A stretch of 64,000 nt of DNA from Mangrovibacterium diazotrophicum (lineage in GTDB: Bacteria > Bacteroidota > Bacteroidia > Bacteroidales > Prolixibacteraceae), in the NCBI RefSeq assembly GCF_003610535.1, contig NZ_RAPN01000003.1, positions 62,001-126,000 of the forward strand, in the 5' to 3' direction. Position 1 is the first letter of the stretch, and every line of letters begins with the position of its first letter. This document shows positions 51,299 to 61,707 of the stretch, piece after piece. The notes below the pieces were generated by a model that worked only from the letters and a program-made list of their open reading frames with translations, made no database searches and was not told where the DNA came from. The translations under genes and the position numbers were made by a program.

Positions 51299-53923
51299 AT
51301 GGAGATGAATTCCAAAGCGATAAGAAAAGCCTTCCTGGATTTTTTTATTTCTAAGCAACATACGATCGTTGATTCGGCCCCGATGGTCGTGAAGAACGAC
51401 CCGACTTTGATGTTTACCAATGCGGGGATGAACCAGTTTAAAGACATTTTTTTGGGTAACCAACCAGCCACTTCAGTGCGCATTGCCGACACGCAAAAAT
51501 GTTTGCGCGTAAGCGGTAAGCACAACGACCTGGAGGAAGTAGGTCACGACACCTATCACCACACCATGTTCGAGATGTTGGGTAACTGGTCTTTCGGTGA
51601 CTATTTCAAAACTGAAGCGATTGACTGGGCTTGGGAGTTTCTGCACACACAAATGGGGATTCCGGCCGACCGGATGTACGCCACTGTGTTTGAAGGTGCC
51701 AAAGACGATAACCTGGAACTGGATGAAGAAGCCAAGAATCTGTGGTTGAAACATCTTCCCGCCGAGCGCGTTTTGCACGGTAATAAGAAAGACAACTTTT
51801 GGGAGATGGGGGATACCGGCCCTTGCGGTCCCTGCTCCGAGATTCACGTTGACCTGCGTGATGACGCTGAACGTGCAAAAGTTTCGGGAGCTGAGTTGGT
51901 GAACAAAGACAACCCATTGGTGATCGAGATTTGGAACCTGGTATTCATTCAGTTCAACCGCAAAGCTGACGGTCGTCTGGAAGAGCTTCCTGCCAAACAC
52001 GTCGACACTGGTATGGGCTTCGAGCGTTTGTGCATGGTACTGCAAGGCAAAAAATCAAACTACGATACAGATGTTTTTCAAACCATTATTGCTGAGATTT
52101 CAGCTTTGTGTGGTATTAAATATGGCGAAAACGACAAGTCAGATATCGCTATGCGCGTAATTGCCGACCACTTGCGTGCAATTTCGTTTGCGATTGCCGA
52201 TGGTCAGTTGCCGTCGAACAACAAGGCCGGTTATGTGATCCGTCGGATTTTGCGCCGTGCGGTTCGTTACGGATATACCTTCCTGAATTTCCGCGAAGCT
52301 TTCATCTTTAAACTGGTGGAAGTGCTAAAAAATAACATGGGCGATGCGTTCCCCGAATTGAAAGCGCAACAGGTACTGATTGAAAAAGTGGTGAAGGAAG
52401 AAGAAGAAAGCTTCCTGCGTACCCTGTCAACAGGTATCAAATTGCTTGATGATATTATTGAAAAAGCAAAAGCCGAAAATAAAACGGTAATCGAAGGGAA
52501 AGATGCTTTCACACTTTACGATACCTTTGGTTTCCCATTGGATTTGACGGAGTTGATCGCCCGCGAAAACCAGATGACTGTTGATGGTGCTGGTTTCGAT
52601 GAAGAAATGGAAGCTCAGAAAACCCGTTCGCGTAGCGCTGCTCAGCAGGAAACTGACGACTGGGTAGAGCTGATGCGCATTGAATCGACTCAATTCCTGG
52701 GCTACGACAAACTGGAAGCGACCGTGCATATTGCGCGCTACCGCAAAGTGACTCAAAAGAAAAAGACCTATTTCCAACTGGTATTCGACCAAACGCCATT
52801 TTATGGTGAGTCGGGTGGACAGGTTGGTGACCAGGGATATATTGAAGCGGGCGCCGTTAAGATTCCGGTGTTCGACACACAAAAAGAAAATAACCTGATC
52901 GTTCACCTGGTCGAGCAATTGCCGAATGATCCGGAACGTGCTTTCACGGCTGTGGTGAATGTGGAACGACGCAAGCAGATTGCCAATAACCATACGGCGA
53001 CTCACTTGTTGCATGCCGCCCTGCGCGAAGTGTTGGGCACCCATGTGGAACAAAAAGGTTCGTTGGTAAATGCCGATCATCTGCGTTTCGACTTCTCGCA
53101 CTTCCAAAAAGTAACGGACGAGGAGTTGGCTCAGGTTGAAACAATCGTGAACAAGAAAATTCGCGAGAACGCGACGCTCGACGAGAAAAGAGCAGTGCCA
53201 ATCGACGAAGCTAAAGAAATGGGCGCGATGATGCTTTTCGGTGAAAAGTACGGCGACCAGGTTCGTGTCATCAAGTTCGGCGAGTCTGTTGAGCTTTGTG
53301 GTGGAACCCATGTGGAAGCGACGGGTAATATCGGTATGCTGAAAATCGTTTCGGAAAGTGCTGTTGCTGCAGGTATTCGTCGTATCGAAGCCATTACTGC
53401 AGGCCGTGCCGAAAAGTATATCAACGATCAGCTGGATTTGTTGAACCAGATTCGTGAGACCATCAAAGGATCAAAAGATGTGTTGGCTAGCGTATCCGGC
53501 TTGATTCAGCAAAACAGCGAGCTGTCGAAGCAAATTGAAGGTTTCCAGCGCGAGAGCCTGAAGGTTGTGAAATCGAACCTGAAGAGCAAAGTGCTGATGG
53601 AACGCGGTGTCAATATTATTGCCGGCAAAATTGAAATCGATAATGCAGGCCTGATCAAAGATTTGGCTTTCCAGTTGAAAGCTGAAATCGACAACCTGTT
53701 CCTCGTACTTGGAGCAGAAGTTGACGGAAAGCCTTTGTTGACGGTGATGATCTCGGATAACGTTGTTGCTGAGAAAGGATTGCACGCCGGAAATATTATT
53801 CGCGAAGCCGCGAAAGCCATGAAAGGCGGCGGTGGTGGTCAGCCATTCTACGCAACGGCAGGTGGTAAAGATGTTGCTGGTTTGCAGGCAGCCATCGATA
53901 AAGCTTGTTCGTTCCTGAATTAA
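51299..53923 (+). CDS. alaS: Alanyl-tRNA synthetase
   Basis: 874 residues from the ATG at 51299 (E. coli enzyme: 876); a longer GTG frame from 51209 is rejected because it adds a non-family extension. Catalytic class II blocks: [31 protein letters not shown] and [13 protein letters not shown]. The editing domain has [11 protein letters not shown] and CGGTHV, the zinc-binding motifs that clear Ser-tRNA and Gly-tRNA. The C-terminal C-Ala domain ends [16 protein letters not shown]. Charges tRNA-Ala. A terminator follows. Confidence 0.96.
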   Translation: MEMNSKAIRKAFLDFFISKQHTIVDSAPMVVKNDPTLMFTNAGMNQFKDIFLGNQPATSVRIADTQKCLRVSGKHNDLEEVGHDTYHHTMFEMLGNWSFGDYFKTEAIDWAWEFLHTQMGIPADRMYATVFEGAKDDNLELDEEAKNLWLKHLPAERVLHGNKKDNFWEMGDTGPCGPCSEIHVDLRDDAERAKVSGAELVNKDNPLVIEIWNLVFIQFNRKADGRLEELPAKHVDTGMGFERLCMVLQGKKSNYDTDVFQTIIAEISALCGIKYGENDKSDIAMRVIADHLRAISFAIADGQLPSNNKAGYVIRRILRRAVRYGYTFLNFREAFIFKLVEVLKNNMGDAFPELKAQQVLIEKVVKEEEESFLRTLSTGIKLLDDIIEKAKAENKTVIEGKDAFTLYDTFGFPLDLTELIARENQMTVDGAGFDEEMEAQKTRSRSAAQQETDDWVELMRIESTQFLGYDKLEATVHIARYRKVTQKKKTYFQLVFDQTPFYGESGGQVGDQGYIEAGAVKIPVFDTQKENNLIVHLVEQLPNDPERAFTAVVNVERRKQIANNHTATHLLHAALREVLGTHVEQKGSLVNADHLRFDFSHFQKVTDEELAQVETIVNKKIRENATLDEKRAVPIDEAKEMGAMMLFGEKYGDQVRVIKFGESVELCGGTHVEATGNIGMLKIVSESAVAAGIRRIEAITAGRAEKYINDQLDLLNQIRETIKGSKDVLASVSGLIQQNSELSKQIEGFQRESLKVVKSNLKSKVLMERGVNIIAGKIEIDNAGLIKDLAFQLKAEIDNLFLVLGAEVDGKPLLTVMISDNVVAEKGLHAGNIIREAAKAMKGGGGGQPFYATAGGKDVAGLQAAIDKACSFLN

Positions 53924-53947
53924 GAAATCGAATCAGAATATAATTTG

Positions 53948-53982
53948 AAGGCCGTTGGTAGTACCGACGGCCTTTTATTTTT
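53948..53982 (+). terminator. Terminator after alaS
   Basis: A 13-nt arm (AAGGCCGTTGGTA) pairs with its near-exact complement (53962-53974, one G-T pair) and runs into a T-rich tract. Confidence 0.75.
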
Positions 53983-53999
53983 TCGTCGAGAGTGGTTTT

Positions 54000-54515
54000 T
54001 TAAAATGAGAGTTGATCGGAAGGATTTCGTTTTTGAAGCAGCAGGCTCTTGGTTTCGTCCTGGTAGGTTAATTGAATGATGTTTTGCTGATCGTCAAACA
54101 GTTCAAAAAAAAGTGAGTTCGAGCAGCCGAAGGTTTTGAAAGGAGCCACATTTTTCACTTCAAAATAAGCCCATAGTGCCCCTTGGTCAATTTCTTTCCC
54201 GAGGTAATTTTTTGCTTCTACCTTCCCGTCAACCCGTATCGAGAATACTTTATCCAGGTAGCCGGTGAGCACGCTGTCGGCTGTGGCTAATTCTCCCGGT
54301 TCGCCAAAATACTGGTTGGTGATACCAACTTTGTCGAAATACAGATCCAGGTCGTCAATGAAAATTTTGAGGGCAATTTCGAGGCTGTTCGCCTCTTCAT
54401 TATACCTCACTTCACACATACTCACGTGAAAAGGATGGGCCTCGACCGAGCGTGGCAGCAGGCTAAAAACCACGACTAACAAATTAATAAAAATAAAACC
54501 TTTCAATTTTGTCAT
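54000..54515 (-). CDS. Secreted DUF6702-like protein
   Basis: 171 residues. A signal peptide is followed by HPFHVSMCEVRYNEEANSLEIALKIFIDDLDL (in part HPFHVSMCEVRYNEEA), the start typical of DUF6702 proteins. The fold appears to be a beta sandwich, with no catalytic motif. It is divergent from the HupE/UreJ-type gene and separated by 85 nt. In Bacteroidota these two and an M1 peptidase are commonly neighbours, suggesting a common but unproven function, perhaps in metal handling. Confidence 0.72.
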   Translation of the reverse strand: MTKLKGFIFINLLVVVFSLLPRSVEAHPFHVSMCEVRYNEEANSLEIALKIFIDDLDLYFDKVGITNQYFGEPGELATADSVLTGYLDKVFSIRVDGKVEAKNYLGKEIDQGALWAYFEVKNVAPFKTFGCSNSLFFELFDDQQNIIQLTYQDETKSLLLQKRNPSDQLSF

Positions 54516-54600
54516 TTTGTGTAATGAATCTGTAATTTGTGTGACAAATTAATAAAAATAAACTGGAGTAATAATCATCATGAGAGAATAGCTTGCGTTT

Positions 54601-55179
54601 ATGAGTACCTTTCATCTCTATCTAAAGCTTGGCTTCGAGCATATCATCAACTGGCACGGCTACGATCACATTGTATTTGTGTTGGCTTTGTGCGCAGCCT
54701 ACCAGTGGGCAGATTTGAAACGTTTGCTGATTTTGATCACGGCTTTCACGCTTGGACATTCCGTAACGCTCGCTTTGTCAACACTGCAGCTTGTGAATAT
54801 CTCTTCGGCACTAATCGAATTCCTGATTCCGGTGACTATTTTGTTGACAGCCCTGAGCAATCTTCGACAGATTGACCGGCGTCAATATTACTTGCTGTAT
54901 GTTGTGGTTTTGTTTTTCGGCTTGATTCACGGGCTGGGTTTCTCCAATTACCTGAAGGAGTTGCTGGGGCAGGAGAGTAACATCGTGGGGCCTTTGCTCG
55001 CTTTTAACCTTGGGCTTGAATTTGGTCAGCTTTTGATTCTGTCAGTCTATTTTTTGCTTACCGGCTTAATCACGAAAGTAATCCGATACGAACACTTGAA
55101 ATTAAAGATCTTTATCTCGGGAGCGGCCGCGGGAATAGCGGTGAGTATCCTGTTGACACATCAATATTTGTCATTGTAA
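54601..55179 (+). CDS. HupE/UreJ-family membrane protein
   Basis: 192 residues with about six membrane helices. Near the N-terminus GFEHIINWHGYDHIVFVLALCA (in part NWHGYDHIVF) carries the conserved His-Gly-x-Asp-His typical of HupE/UreJ and nickel/cobalt permease relatives; a second conserved stretch is HSVTLALST, and GLIHGLGFSNYLKELLG holds another His. It may carry Ni or another divalent metal across the inner membrane. It is followed after 80 nt by the M1 aminopeptidase, a metal-dependent enzyme. Confidence 0.82.
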   Translation: MSTFHLYLKLGFEHIINWHGYDHIVFVLALCAAYQWADLKRLLILITAFTLGHSVTLALSTLQLVNISSALIEFLIPVTILLTALSNLRQIDRRQYYLLYVVVLFFGLIHGLGFSNYLKELLGQESNIVGPLLAFNLGLEFGQLLILSVYFLLTGLITKVIRYEHLKLKIFISGAAAGIAVSILLTHQYLSL

Positions 55180-55259
55180 ACATTTTAGGTTTTGAAATTG
55201 TCTTTTGTAGTTATTGTTTGAGGAGAATGAATTCATTTTGCTATAAAAAATACACCCCA

Positions 55260-57614
55260 ATGAGAAAAATGTCTATTCTGGTATCGCTGCTGGCTTTCTG
55301 TTTGGCCGGGAGTGCGCAGGAGAATACCAACAAAAACAAGTTTCGTCAGTTAAAGCAGGAATTTGCGACGCCCAATGTGTACCGCACCGCTTCGGGGGCT
55401 CCGGGGCACGAGTACTGGCAGCAAAAGGCGGATTACAAAATCCAGGTGAGTGTTGACGATGAAAAGCAACAGATTCACGGTTACGAAACAGTGACTTATC
55501 ACAACCAGTCGCCGGATCCTTTGGATTACCTCTGGGTTCAATTGGATCAAAACGTCAGGGCGCAGGATTCGAATACGCCATTGGTTAGAAGTTCCAGGTT
55601 GGATTCGAAAACCGACCTGTGGACGCTGGAACGAATCAGCGGAACGGACTTCGACGGTGGGTTCAAGATCCAGGAAGTGACGGATGCGAAAGGAGCCAGT
55701 CTGCCATACGTGATCAACAAAACCATGATGCGTATTGATTTGCCGACACCCCTGAAGCCGGGAAGTTCGGTGAGTTTCTCTGTTAAATGGTGGTACAATG
55801 TAAATGAACGGGCCAAAATCGGTGGTCGTTCGGGCTTCGAGTATTTCGAGAAGGATGACAATTACTTATACACCATTGCGCAGTTTTATCCCCGTATGGC
55901 TGTTTACAACGAGGTGGAAGGATGGCAGAACAAACAGTTTTTGGGTGACGGTGAATTTACCCTGCCATTTGGCGATTTCGAAGTTAGTATCACGGTGCCT
56001 GCCGACCATGTTGTTGGTGCAACCGGGGTGTTGCAAAATAAGAGCGCAGTGCTGACCAGCGAGCAGATGAACCGCTTGAAGAAAGCTGAAACGGCCAGCG
56101 AACCGGTGATTGTTATCACGCAGGAGGAAGCTGAAAAGGCGGAAAAAAGCCGTGCGACGAAGACGAAAACCTGGGTGTACAAAGCCGATAATGTGCGGGA
56201 TTTCGCTTTCGTGAGTTCCCGTAAATTTATTTGGGATGCCATGGGTGTCAAGTTTGGCGACCGCACGGTTTTGGCAATGTCCTATTATCCCAAAGAAGGA
56301 AATCCACTGTGGGAACAATACTCGACAAAAGCTGTGGCGCACACTTTACGCGTCTATTCCAAGCATACTTTTGACTATCCTTACCCGGTAGCAATTTCGG
56401 TGCACACGAAAAATATTGGCATGGAGTACCCGATGATTTGCTTTAACCGCGGGCGTCCGGAAGAGGATGGTACCTATTCGGAGAGCACTAAATATGGTAT
56501 GATCAGCGTAATTATTCATGAAGTTGGGCACAACTTTTTCCCGATGATTGTTAACTCGGACGAACGTCAGTGGACCTGGATGGACGAAGGCCTGAACTCG
56601 TTCCTGGAATACCTGGCGGAAAAAGAGTGGGATGTTGATTTCCCAACACGTTCGCGTGGTGGCGATCCCTATTCTATCGTGGATTATATGAAGATGGACA
56701 AAAAGTTCCTGACGCCAATTATGACCAACTCGGAGTCGCTTTGGAACTTCGGCCCGAATGCCTACCACAAGCCGACAGTGGCGTTGAATATTCTTCGTGA
56801 AACCGTGATGGGGCGCGAGCTGTTCGATTATGCATTTAAAGAATATGCCAAACGCTGGATGTTCAAGCATCCGTCGCCTGAAGACTTTTTCCGCACGATG
56901 GAAGATGCATCGGCGGTTGATTTGGATTGGTTCTGGCGAGGATGGTTTTATACGACCGACAATGTTGACATCGCCATCGACAAGGTGAGCTGGTATCAGG
57001 CCAGTACAACAAATCCCGAGGTTGAGAAGCCGCTGGCTCGCGAACGCGACGGTGAGTCTCACCGTTCGATGACGCATATCCGGAATGAAGATAATCGGGC
57101 GAATACCGTGGTGGAACTAGATCCGGCAACCAAAGATTTTTATAACTCCTACGATCCGTATGCGGTGACTGCTGAAGACCGTGCTAAATACGACGAAGGA
57201 CTTGAAGGGTATAATGAAGAGGAGTTGGCCTATCTGAACAATGGACACAACTTCTATCAGCTGGATTTCAAAAATATTGGTGGTTTGGTGATGCCATTGA
57301 TTCTGCAATTCGAGTTTACGGATGGTTCCTCACAAGAAATCCGCATTCCGGCAGAGATCTGGCGGATGGACAACAGCGCCGTTTCGAAAGTCTTTGAATT
57401 TGAAAAGGAAGTGGCCCGAATCACGCTGGATCCCTATCAGGAAACTGCTGATGTGGACATGAATAACAATTACTGGCCACCGTGTATTCAACCTACCCGC
57501 TTCGAGCTGTTCAAGGAAAAAGACCAGGATAAAAAGGAACCGAACCCGATGCAGAAGGCTGCAAAAAATAATAAACAACCCAAAGATGATATGGCCCGCA
57601 AAGCGGGCGAATAA
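55260..57614 (+). CDS. Secreted M1-family metallo-aminopeptidase
   Basis: 784 residues from the ATG at 55260, which gives signal peptide MRKMSILVSLLAFCLAGSAQ (20 residues); upstream ATG and TTG starts add an unlikely lead. The M1 motif is HEVGHNFFP with the third zinc ligand in WMDEGLNSFLEYL, preceded by the exopeptidase-like NIGMEYPM. A C-terminal domain ends in a Lys-rich tail (KKEPNPMQKAAKNNKQPKD). It removes N-terminal residues from peptides outside the cytoplasm. It follows the HupE/UreJ gene on the same strand. Confidence 0.9.
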   Translation: MRKMSILVSLLAFCLAGSAQENTNKNKFRQLKQEFATPNVYRTASGAPGHEYWQQKADYKIQVSVDDEKQQIHGYETVTYHNQSPDPLDYLWVQLDQNVRAQDSNTPLVRSSRLDSKTDLWTLERISGTDFDGGFKIQEVTDAKGASLPYVINKTMMRIDLPTPLKPGSSVSFSVKWWYNVNERAKIGGRSGFEYFEKDDNYLYTIAQFYPRMAVYNEVEGWQNKQFLGDGEFTLPFGDFEVSITVPADHVVGATGVLQNKSAVLTSEQMNRLKKAETASEPVIVITQEEAEKAEKSRATKTKTWVYKADNVRDFAFVSSRKFIWDAMGVKFGDRTVLAMSYYPKEGNPLWEQYSTKAVAHTLRVYSKHTFDYPYPVAISVHTKNIGMEYPMICFNRGRPEEDGTYSESTKYGMISVIIHEVGHNFFPMIVNSDERQWTWMDEGLNSFLEYLAEKEWDVDFPTRSRGGDPYSIVDYMKMDKKFLTPIMTNSESLWNFGPNAYHKPTVALNILRETVMGRELFDYAFKEYAKRWMFKHPSPEDFFRTMEDASAVDLDWFWRGWFYTTDNVDIAIDKVSWYQASTTNPEVEKPLARERDGESHRSMTHIRNEDNRANTVVELDPATKDFYNSYDPYAVTAEDRAKYDEGLEGYNEEELAYLNNGHNFYQLDFKNIGGLVMPLILQFEFTDGSSQEIRIPAEIWRMDNSAVSKVFEFEKEVARITLDPYQETADVDMNNNYWPPCIQPTRFELFKEKDQDKKEPNPMQKAAKNNKQPKDDMARKAGE

Positions 57615-57620
57615 CAGCAG

Positions 57621-57661
57621 GAGGGCAGCTTCACTTAAATAGGGAGCTGCCTTCTTCTTTT
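57621..57661 (+). terminator. Terminator after the M1 aminopeptidase
   Basis: GGCAGCT (57624-57630) pairs with AGCTGCC (57645-57651), extended by flanking pairs and followed by a T-rich tract. Confidence 0.65.
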
Positions 57662-57678
57662 TGCGTTGGTATCTCAGT

Positions 57679-59706
57679 TTATTCAGTCAATCCCAGTTGG
57701 TCGAAAATGAAGGCGTATTCCTGAACGATTTCCAGGATATACTGATAGCGTCCTGAAGCACCGAAATGGCCTGAGTCCATGAAAATCTGCAGCAACAACG
57801 GATTTCTGTCGGTTTTCATGGCCCGCAGTTTAGCGACCCATTTTACAGGTTCCCAGTATTGCACCTGCGAGTCGTGAAAGCCAGTGGTAACCAGCATTGC
57901 CGGGTAGTTTTGCGCTTTCACCTGGTCGTAGGGAGAGTAGGAGAGAATGTATTCGTAATATTGTTTGTCGCGGGGATCACCCCATTCGTCAAACTCGCTG
58001 GTCGTTAGCGGTATCGAGTCGTCGAGCATGGTCGAAACCACATCCACAAACGGAACAGCAGCAATAATTCCCTTGTACAAATCGGGCCGGGTGTTGGCAA
58101 CAACGCCCATGAGCAAGCCTCCGGCACTTCCGCCCATGGCAAACAGCTTTTCCGGATTCGTATACCGGTTTTTCACAAGGTGTTCGCTGCAGGAAATGAA
58201 GTCGTTGAAGGTGTTTTTCTTTTTGAGTAGTTTCCCTTCTTCGTACCACATCCGGCCATGAAATTGTCCCCCGCGAATATGGGCGATGGCAAATACAAAT
58301 CCGCGGTCGAGCAAACTCAGGCGACTTACGCTGAATGTTGGTTCAACGGAAGCGCCGTACGATCCATAGCCCAAAATCAAGGTCGGGTTGTTGCCGTCTT
58401 TCACGAGCCCCTTGCGGTAGACCAGGCTTATCGGAATCCTTGTGCCGTCTTTTGCCGTGGCAAACTCCCGTTTCGTTTCGTAGTTATGCGGATCGAAATC
58501 GCTGGATACCTGCTGTTGTTTGATGAATTCCCTTTCGCGGGTTTTCATGTTGAAGTGATAAGTCGTGTAAGGGGTGGTCATCGAGGTGTAGATGAGCCGA
58601 AGTGTATCGGTGTTGTGTTCGCGGTGCGTACTGTAACCCGCTGAATAAACCTCCTCGTCAAAGTCGATGTAATATTCCTCTCCCTGCCAGGGGATTACGC
58701 GAATGTGAATGAGTCCTTCCCGCCGCTCCACCAAAACGAGGTAATCTTTAAACAGGTCAAAAGATTGAATGAAAACGTCCTTTTTGCCGGGTACTATTTC
58801 CTCCCAATATTCCTTGCCGGTTTGCTCCAGCGGTGTGCGCATGATCCGAAAATTCTTCGCCTTCAGATTGGTGCGGATGTAGAAATAGCCGTTGATGTAA
58901 TTGACATCGTATTCCAGTCCTCTTTCCCGTTTTTGGATCACGGTGAATTTCCCATCCGGATGGTCGGCGTCCAGAAATTGAAATTCGGTCGACATGGTGC
59001 TGTGCGAAACGATCAGCAGGTAATCGGATGCTTTGGTTTTGTAAAAGTTGACACTGAACGTTTCATCAGCCTCGAAAAAAACTTCCACGTCTTGCTCAAC
59101 TGGTGTTCCCAGTCGATGCCGGTAAATGGCACAGTTCCGAAGGGTAATATCGTCGCGTTTCACATAAAAAACAGTCTGGCTGTCGTTCGCCCAAACCGGA
59201 TGCCCCGAAGTCATCGGTATTTCCTCGGGAAGTATGTCCCCTGTTTCCAGGTTTTTAAAATGGACGGTGTAGTTTCGGCGGCTCAGGGTGTCAACACCAA
59301 ATGCCAGAAACCTGTTATCGGGACTGACCGCCTGGCCTCCCGGCTTCCAGAAAGTGTGTCCTTTCGCCAATTCGTTCCCGTCTAGCAGGATCTCTTCCAC
59401 GGCATTAGCTGAGTCCTTTTTACGGCAATAAACTTTGTATTCGTAATCGGCCAGTTGGCGAGTGTAATAATAGTAACCGTTCGAGAGGTACGGAACCGAT
59501 TGGTCGTCGTGGCTCTTGCGGTTCTTGATTTCCGCAAAAAGTTTGTCTTGCAGCCCCTGTGTGTGGGCCATCATTTTGCGGGTGTACTCGTTTTCTGCTT
59601 CCAGATGTGCTTTCACAGCGTCACTATCCCGCTGGTTCAGCCAATAGTAATTATCGACACGCGTGTGCCCGTGAATACTTAGTTTATGTGGAATCTTTTT
59701 AGCCAT
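57679..59706 (-). CDS. ptrB: Oligopeptidase B-like S9 serine peptidase
   Basis: 675 residues. An N-terminal seven-bladed beta-propeller (about 70-410) is followed by an alpha/beta hydrolase with nucleophile in GGSAGG, the Asp in TTGFHDSQVQYWEP and His in DSGHFGASGRY. N-terminal VDNYYWLNQRDS is typical of oligopeptidase B and prolyl oligopeptidase relatives. No signal peptide, so cytoplasmic. It cuts short peptides after basic residues (family knowledge). It converges with the M1 gene and is likely the last step in peptide use. Confidence 0.9.
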   Translation of the reverse strand: MAKKIPHKLSIHGHTRVDNYYWLNQRDSDAVKAHLEAENEYTRKMMAHTQGLQDKLFAEIKNRKSHDDQSVPYLSNGYYYYTRQLADYEYKVYCRKKDSANAVEEILLDGNELAKGHTFWKPGGQAVSPDNRFLAFGVDTLSRRNYTVHFKNLETGDILPEEIPMTSGHPVWANDSQTVFYVKRDDITLRNCAIYRHRLGTPVEQDVEVFFEADETFSVNFYKTKASDYLLIVSHSTMSTEFQFLDADHPDGKFTVIQKRERGLEYDVNYINGYFYIRTNLKAKNFRIMRTPLEQTGKEYWEEIVPGKKDVFIQSFDLFKDYLVLVERREGLIHIRVIPWQGEEYYIDFDEEVYSAGYSTHREHNTDTLRLIYTSMTTPYTTYHFNMKTREREFIKQQQVSSDFDPHNYETKREFATAKDGTRIPISLVYRKGLVKDGNNPTLILGYGSYGASVEPTFSVSRLSLLDRGFVFAIAHIRGGQFHGRMWYEEGKLLKKKNTFNDFISCSEHLVKNRYTNPEKLFAMGGSAGGLLMGVVANTRPDLYKGIIAAVPFVDVVSTMLDDSIPLTTSEFDEWGDPRDKQYYEYILSYSPYDQVKAQNYPAMLVTTGFHDSQVQYWEPVKWVAKLRAMKTDRNPLLLQIFMDSGHFGASGRYQYILEIVQEYAFIFDQLGLTE

Positions 59707-59847
59707 AAGGCTTTCGGATCAGTATTGGAAGTAAAAAGGTATAAAAAATACGCGTCACTACGGACTATCCGACCTATATTTTGTTGTACGGTTGGGCCGA
59801 TTTTCAGAAAAATCGAAACATTGATTCTCGCTCTGAAATGACTTCGC

Positions 59848-61020
59848 TCAGACTGCGTTGGAGTATTGTTTCAGTTGAAGTTGTTGCCAGTGGCGGTAGA
59901 ACAGAACCAGCGAGCAGGCCGTGATCAGGTACGCAGCACCGATGAGTGCCGTATAATTCACACTTTTGTTGGCGTCAATCGCAACTCCGCCGTTCCAAGC
60001 TCCAATGGCATTACCCATGTTAAAAGCTACCTGCACAAATGCAGCGCCCATCATTTCGCCACCACGCGAGTTTTGCAGCAATAAAAGCTGGGTGGCCGAC
60101 GACAAGCCAAAGAGCGATGCCGAGGAAACAATCAGCATGGGAAGCGCAATGGCCGCGGAGCTGGCAAAAAAGAAAATCATGATTAACGATGAAGCAGCTA
60201 TGGCTTGTACGCCGATGAGCACATTGTGCATGGGGTATTTGTCGGAAAGGCGGCCGCCAATGATATTACCAATCACCATGGCCAGTCCGCAGAGCACCAT
60301 AATCCAACTCATGTCGGCAGCGCTGAAACCAGCCATATCGGTCATGAGTGGCGTCACATAGCTGTACATACAGAAGATGCCGCCGTTTGCCAGGGCCGTA
60401 GAACCAATCAGCAGCCAGGGCGAAAGGTTTCGCAGGAAGGCAAATTGCCCTTTCAAACCACAGTTGGGCATTGGCTCCAATTCGGGCAACCAGCGAATGA
60501 TCGCCAGTAGGTTGATAATTCCCCAAATACCGTTGGCGACAAAAATGATTCGCCACGACCAGAGGTTACTCAGGAAGGTCCCCAATGGTACCCCGGCCAG
60601 GTTAGCAACGGTCATCCCGGCAACCATCAGGGCTACGGCACGAGCGCTTTTCCCTTTATCCGCCAACTTTTCGGCAACAATGGAGCCGACACCGAAGAAA
60701 GCACCATGCGGCAATCCGGAAACAAAACGCATCAACAGGATGGACCAGTAGCTCGGGGTTAAACCGGTGAACAGGTTTCCGATGGCGTAAATGGCCACCA
60801 GGGCCATCAATATTCTTTTTAGTGGAAGGGTACGGGCAACAAAAACAGTGAGTGGTGCACCAACACAAACTCCAAGTGCATAGGCCGAAATCAAATGGCC
60901 GGCTTGCGGGATGCTGATATGGAAATCGTGGGCTACGGCGGGCAAAATCCCCATCATCACAAACTCGGCAATGCCCAAACCAAATGTCCCAAACGAAAGG
61001 GTTAACAGACTTTTCTTCAT
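59848..61020 (-). CDS. MFS efflux transporter (AraJ/DHA1 type)
   Basis: 390 residues from the ATG at 61020 (MKKSLLTLSFGTFGLGIAEF). About 12 helices. Motifs include the loop GLAEF-like LGIAEFVMMG and VCVGAPLTVFVARTLPLKRIL, with GRLSDKYP between helices. It resembles the AraJ/YdhP sugar- or drug-efflux group with proton antiport. Substrate unknown. A promoter-like box lies just upstream, and no co-directional partner is close. Confidence 0.86.
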   Translation of the reverse strand: MKKSLLTLSFGTFGLGIAEFVMMGILPAVAHDFHISIPQAGHLISAYALGVCVGAPLTVFVARTLPLKRILMALVAIYAIGNLFTGLTPSYWSILLMRFVSGLPHGAFFGVGSIVAEKLADKGKSARAVALMVAGMTVANLAGVPLGTFLSNLWSWRIIFVANGIWGIINLLAIIRWLPELEPMPNCGLKGQFAFLRNLSPWLLIGSTALANGGIFCMYSYVTPLMTDMAGFSAADMSWIMVLCGLAMVIGNIIGGRLSDKYPMHNVLIGVQAIAASSLIMIFFFASSAAIALPMLIVSSASLFGLSSATQLLLLQNSRGGEMMGAAFVQVAFNMGNAIGAWNGGVAIDANKSVNYTALIGAAYLITACSLVLFYRHWQQLQLKQYSNAV

Positions 61021-61080
61021 GCTTTTTCTTTTACTTCTACCAACTTCACAAATTCTGCTTGATTCGTCTGTTAGGTCCTG

Positions 61081-61088
61081 CAAAAGTA
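61081..61088 (-). promoter_or_regulatory. MFS gene promoter -7 box (TACTTTTG on minus strand)
   Basis: A consensus TAnnTTTG match 61 nt upstream of the start at 61020. Confidence 0.45.
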
Positions 61089-61221
61089 GAAAGGAAAAGG
61101 CGCAGGCGATATTGCCAACACCGCGTTTGTGCTAAATGTAAAGCAAATTTAAAAGAGCGGCTTGTCTTTTGTTTTGAAGGATGATCATTTACTGGTATTC
61201 TGCGGATGTGGCTCTCTTATG

Positions 61222-61698
61222 CTATTCAAGATCCATTTTGAAATAGACGGTATTGGTCATCGTTCCAACTTGCCGGGCTCCGATCTTCTCATAAAATCGA
61301 ATGCCTGCAGCGTTGTGTTTGCTGGCTGTCCACGCCAGATGTGTGCAATTTTTGGTCTGGGCTTCCCGCTTCAATTCATCCATCAGGGCTTCCCCTAATT
61401 TATTTCCTCGGTATTGCTCAAGTACAAGTAAATCTTCGAGCCAGACCGAAGTTTGCCCTTTAAACGAAGAGTATCTGAAATAATAGACCGCGAAACCAGC
61501 TTTAACGCCATCTGCCAATGCAAATTTTGCAAAAGCATTGGGGCTGTCCGAAAAGAGGGTTTCTTCTATTCGTTGTATCGTGGTCGAGATCTCTCCTTCG
61601 AAGCCTCTCATATGTCTGTCGAATTCTGCTTTTATCCGGATAAATTCCAGTAAGTCGAATGAATCTTCTTTTTTACAATCCGTAATTTCCAGTTTCAT
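61222..61698 (-). CDS. GNAT-family N-acetyltransferase
   Basis: 158 residues, full GNAT length. The acetyl-CoA loop is seen as VLEQYRGNKLGEALMDELKREA (in part YRGNKLGEALM), after WLEDLLVLEQ, and the C-terminal NAAGIRFYEKIGARQ block carries a substrate-side helix. Substrate is unknown (amines, diamines or an N-terminus). It is 9 nt after the cupin gene's stop, so the two may share a transcript. Confidence 0.88.
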   Translation of the reverse strand: MKLEITDCKKEDSFDLLEFIRIKAEFDRHMRGFEGEISTTIQRIEETLFSDSPNAFAKFALADGVKAGFAVYYFRYSSFKGQTSVWLEDLLVLEQYRGNKLGEALMDELKREAQTKNCTHLAWTASKHNAAGIRFYEKIGARQVGTMTNTVYFKMDLE

Positions 61699-61707
61699 GG
61701 TTTCAAT

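Noticed and set aside
52427-53311. 294-codon frame antisense to alaS
   Set aside because: A shadow of a highly conserved gene, with no start context or known domain.
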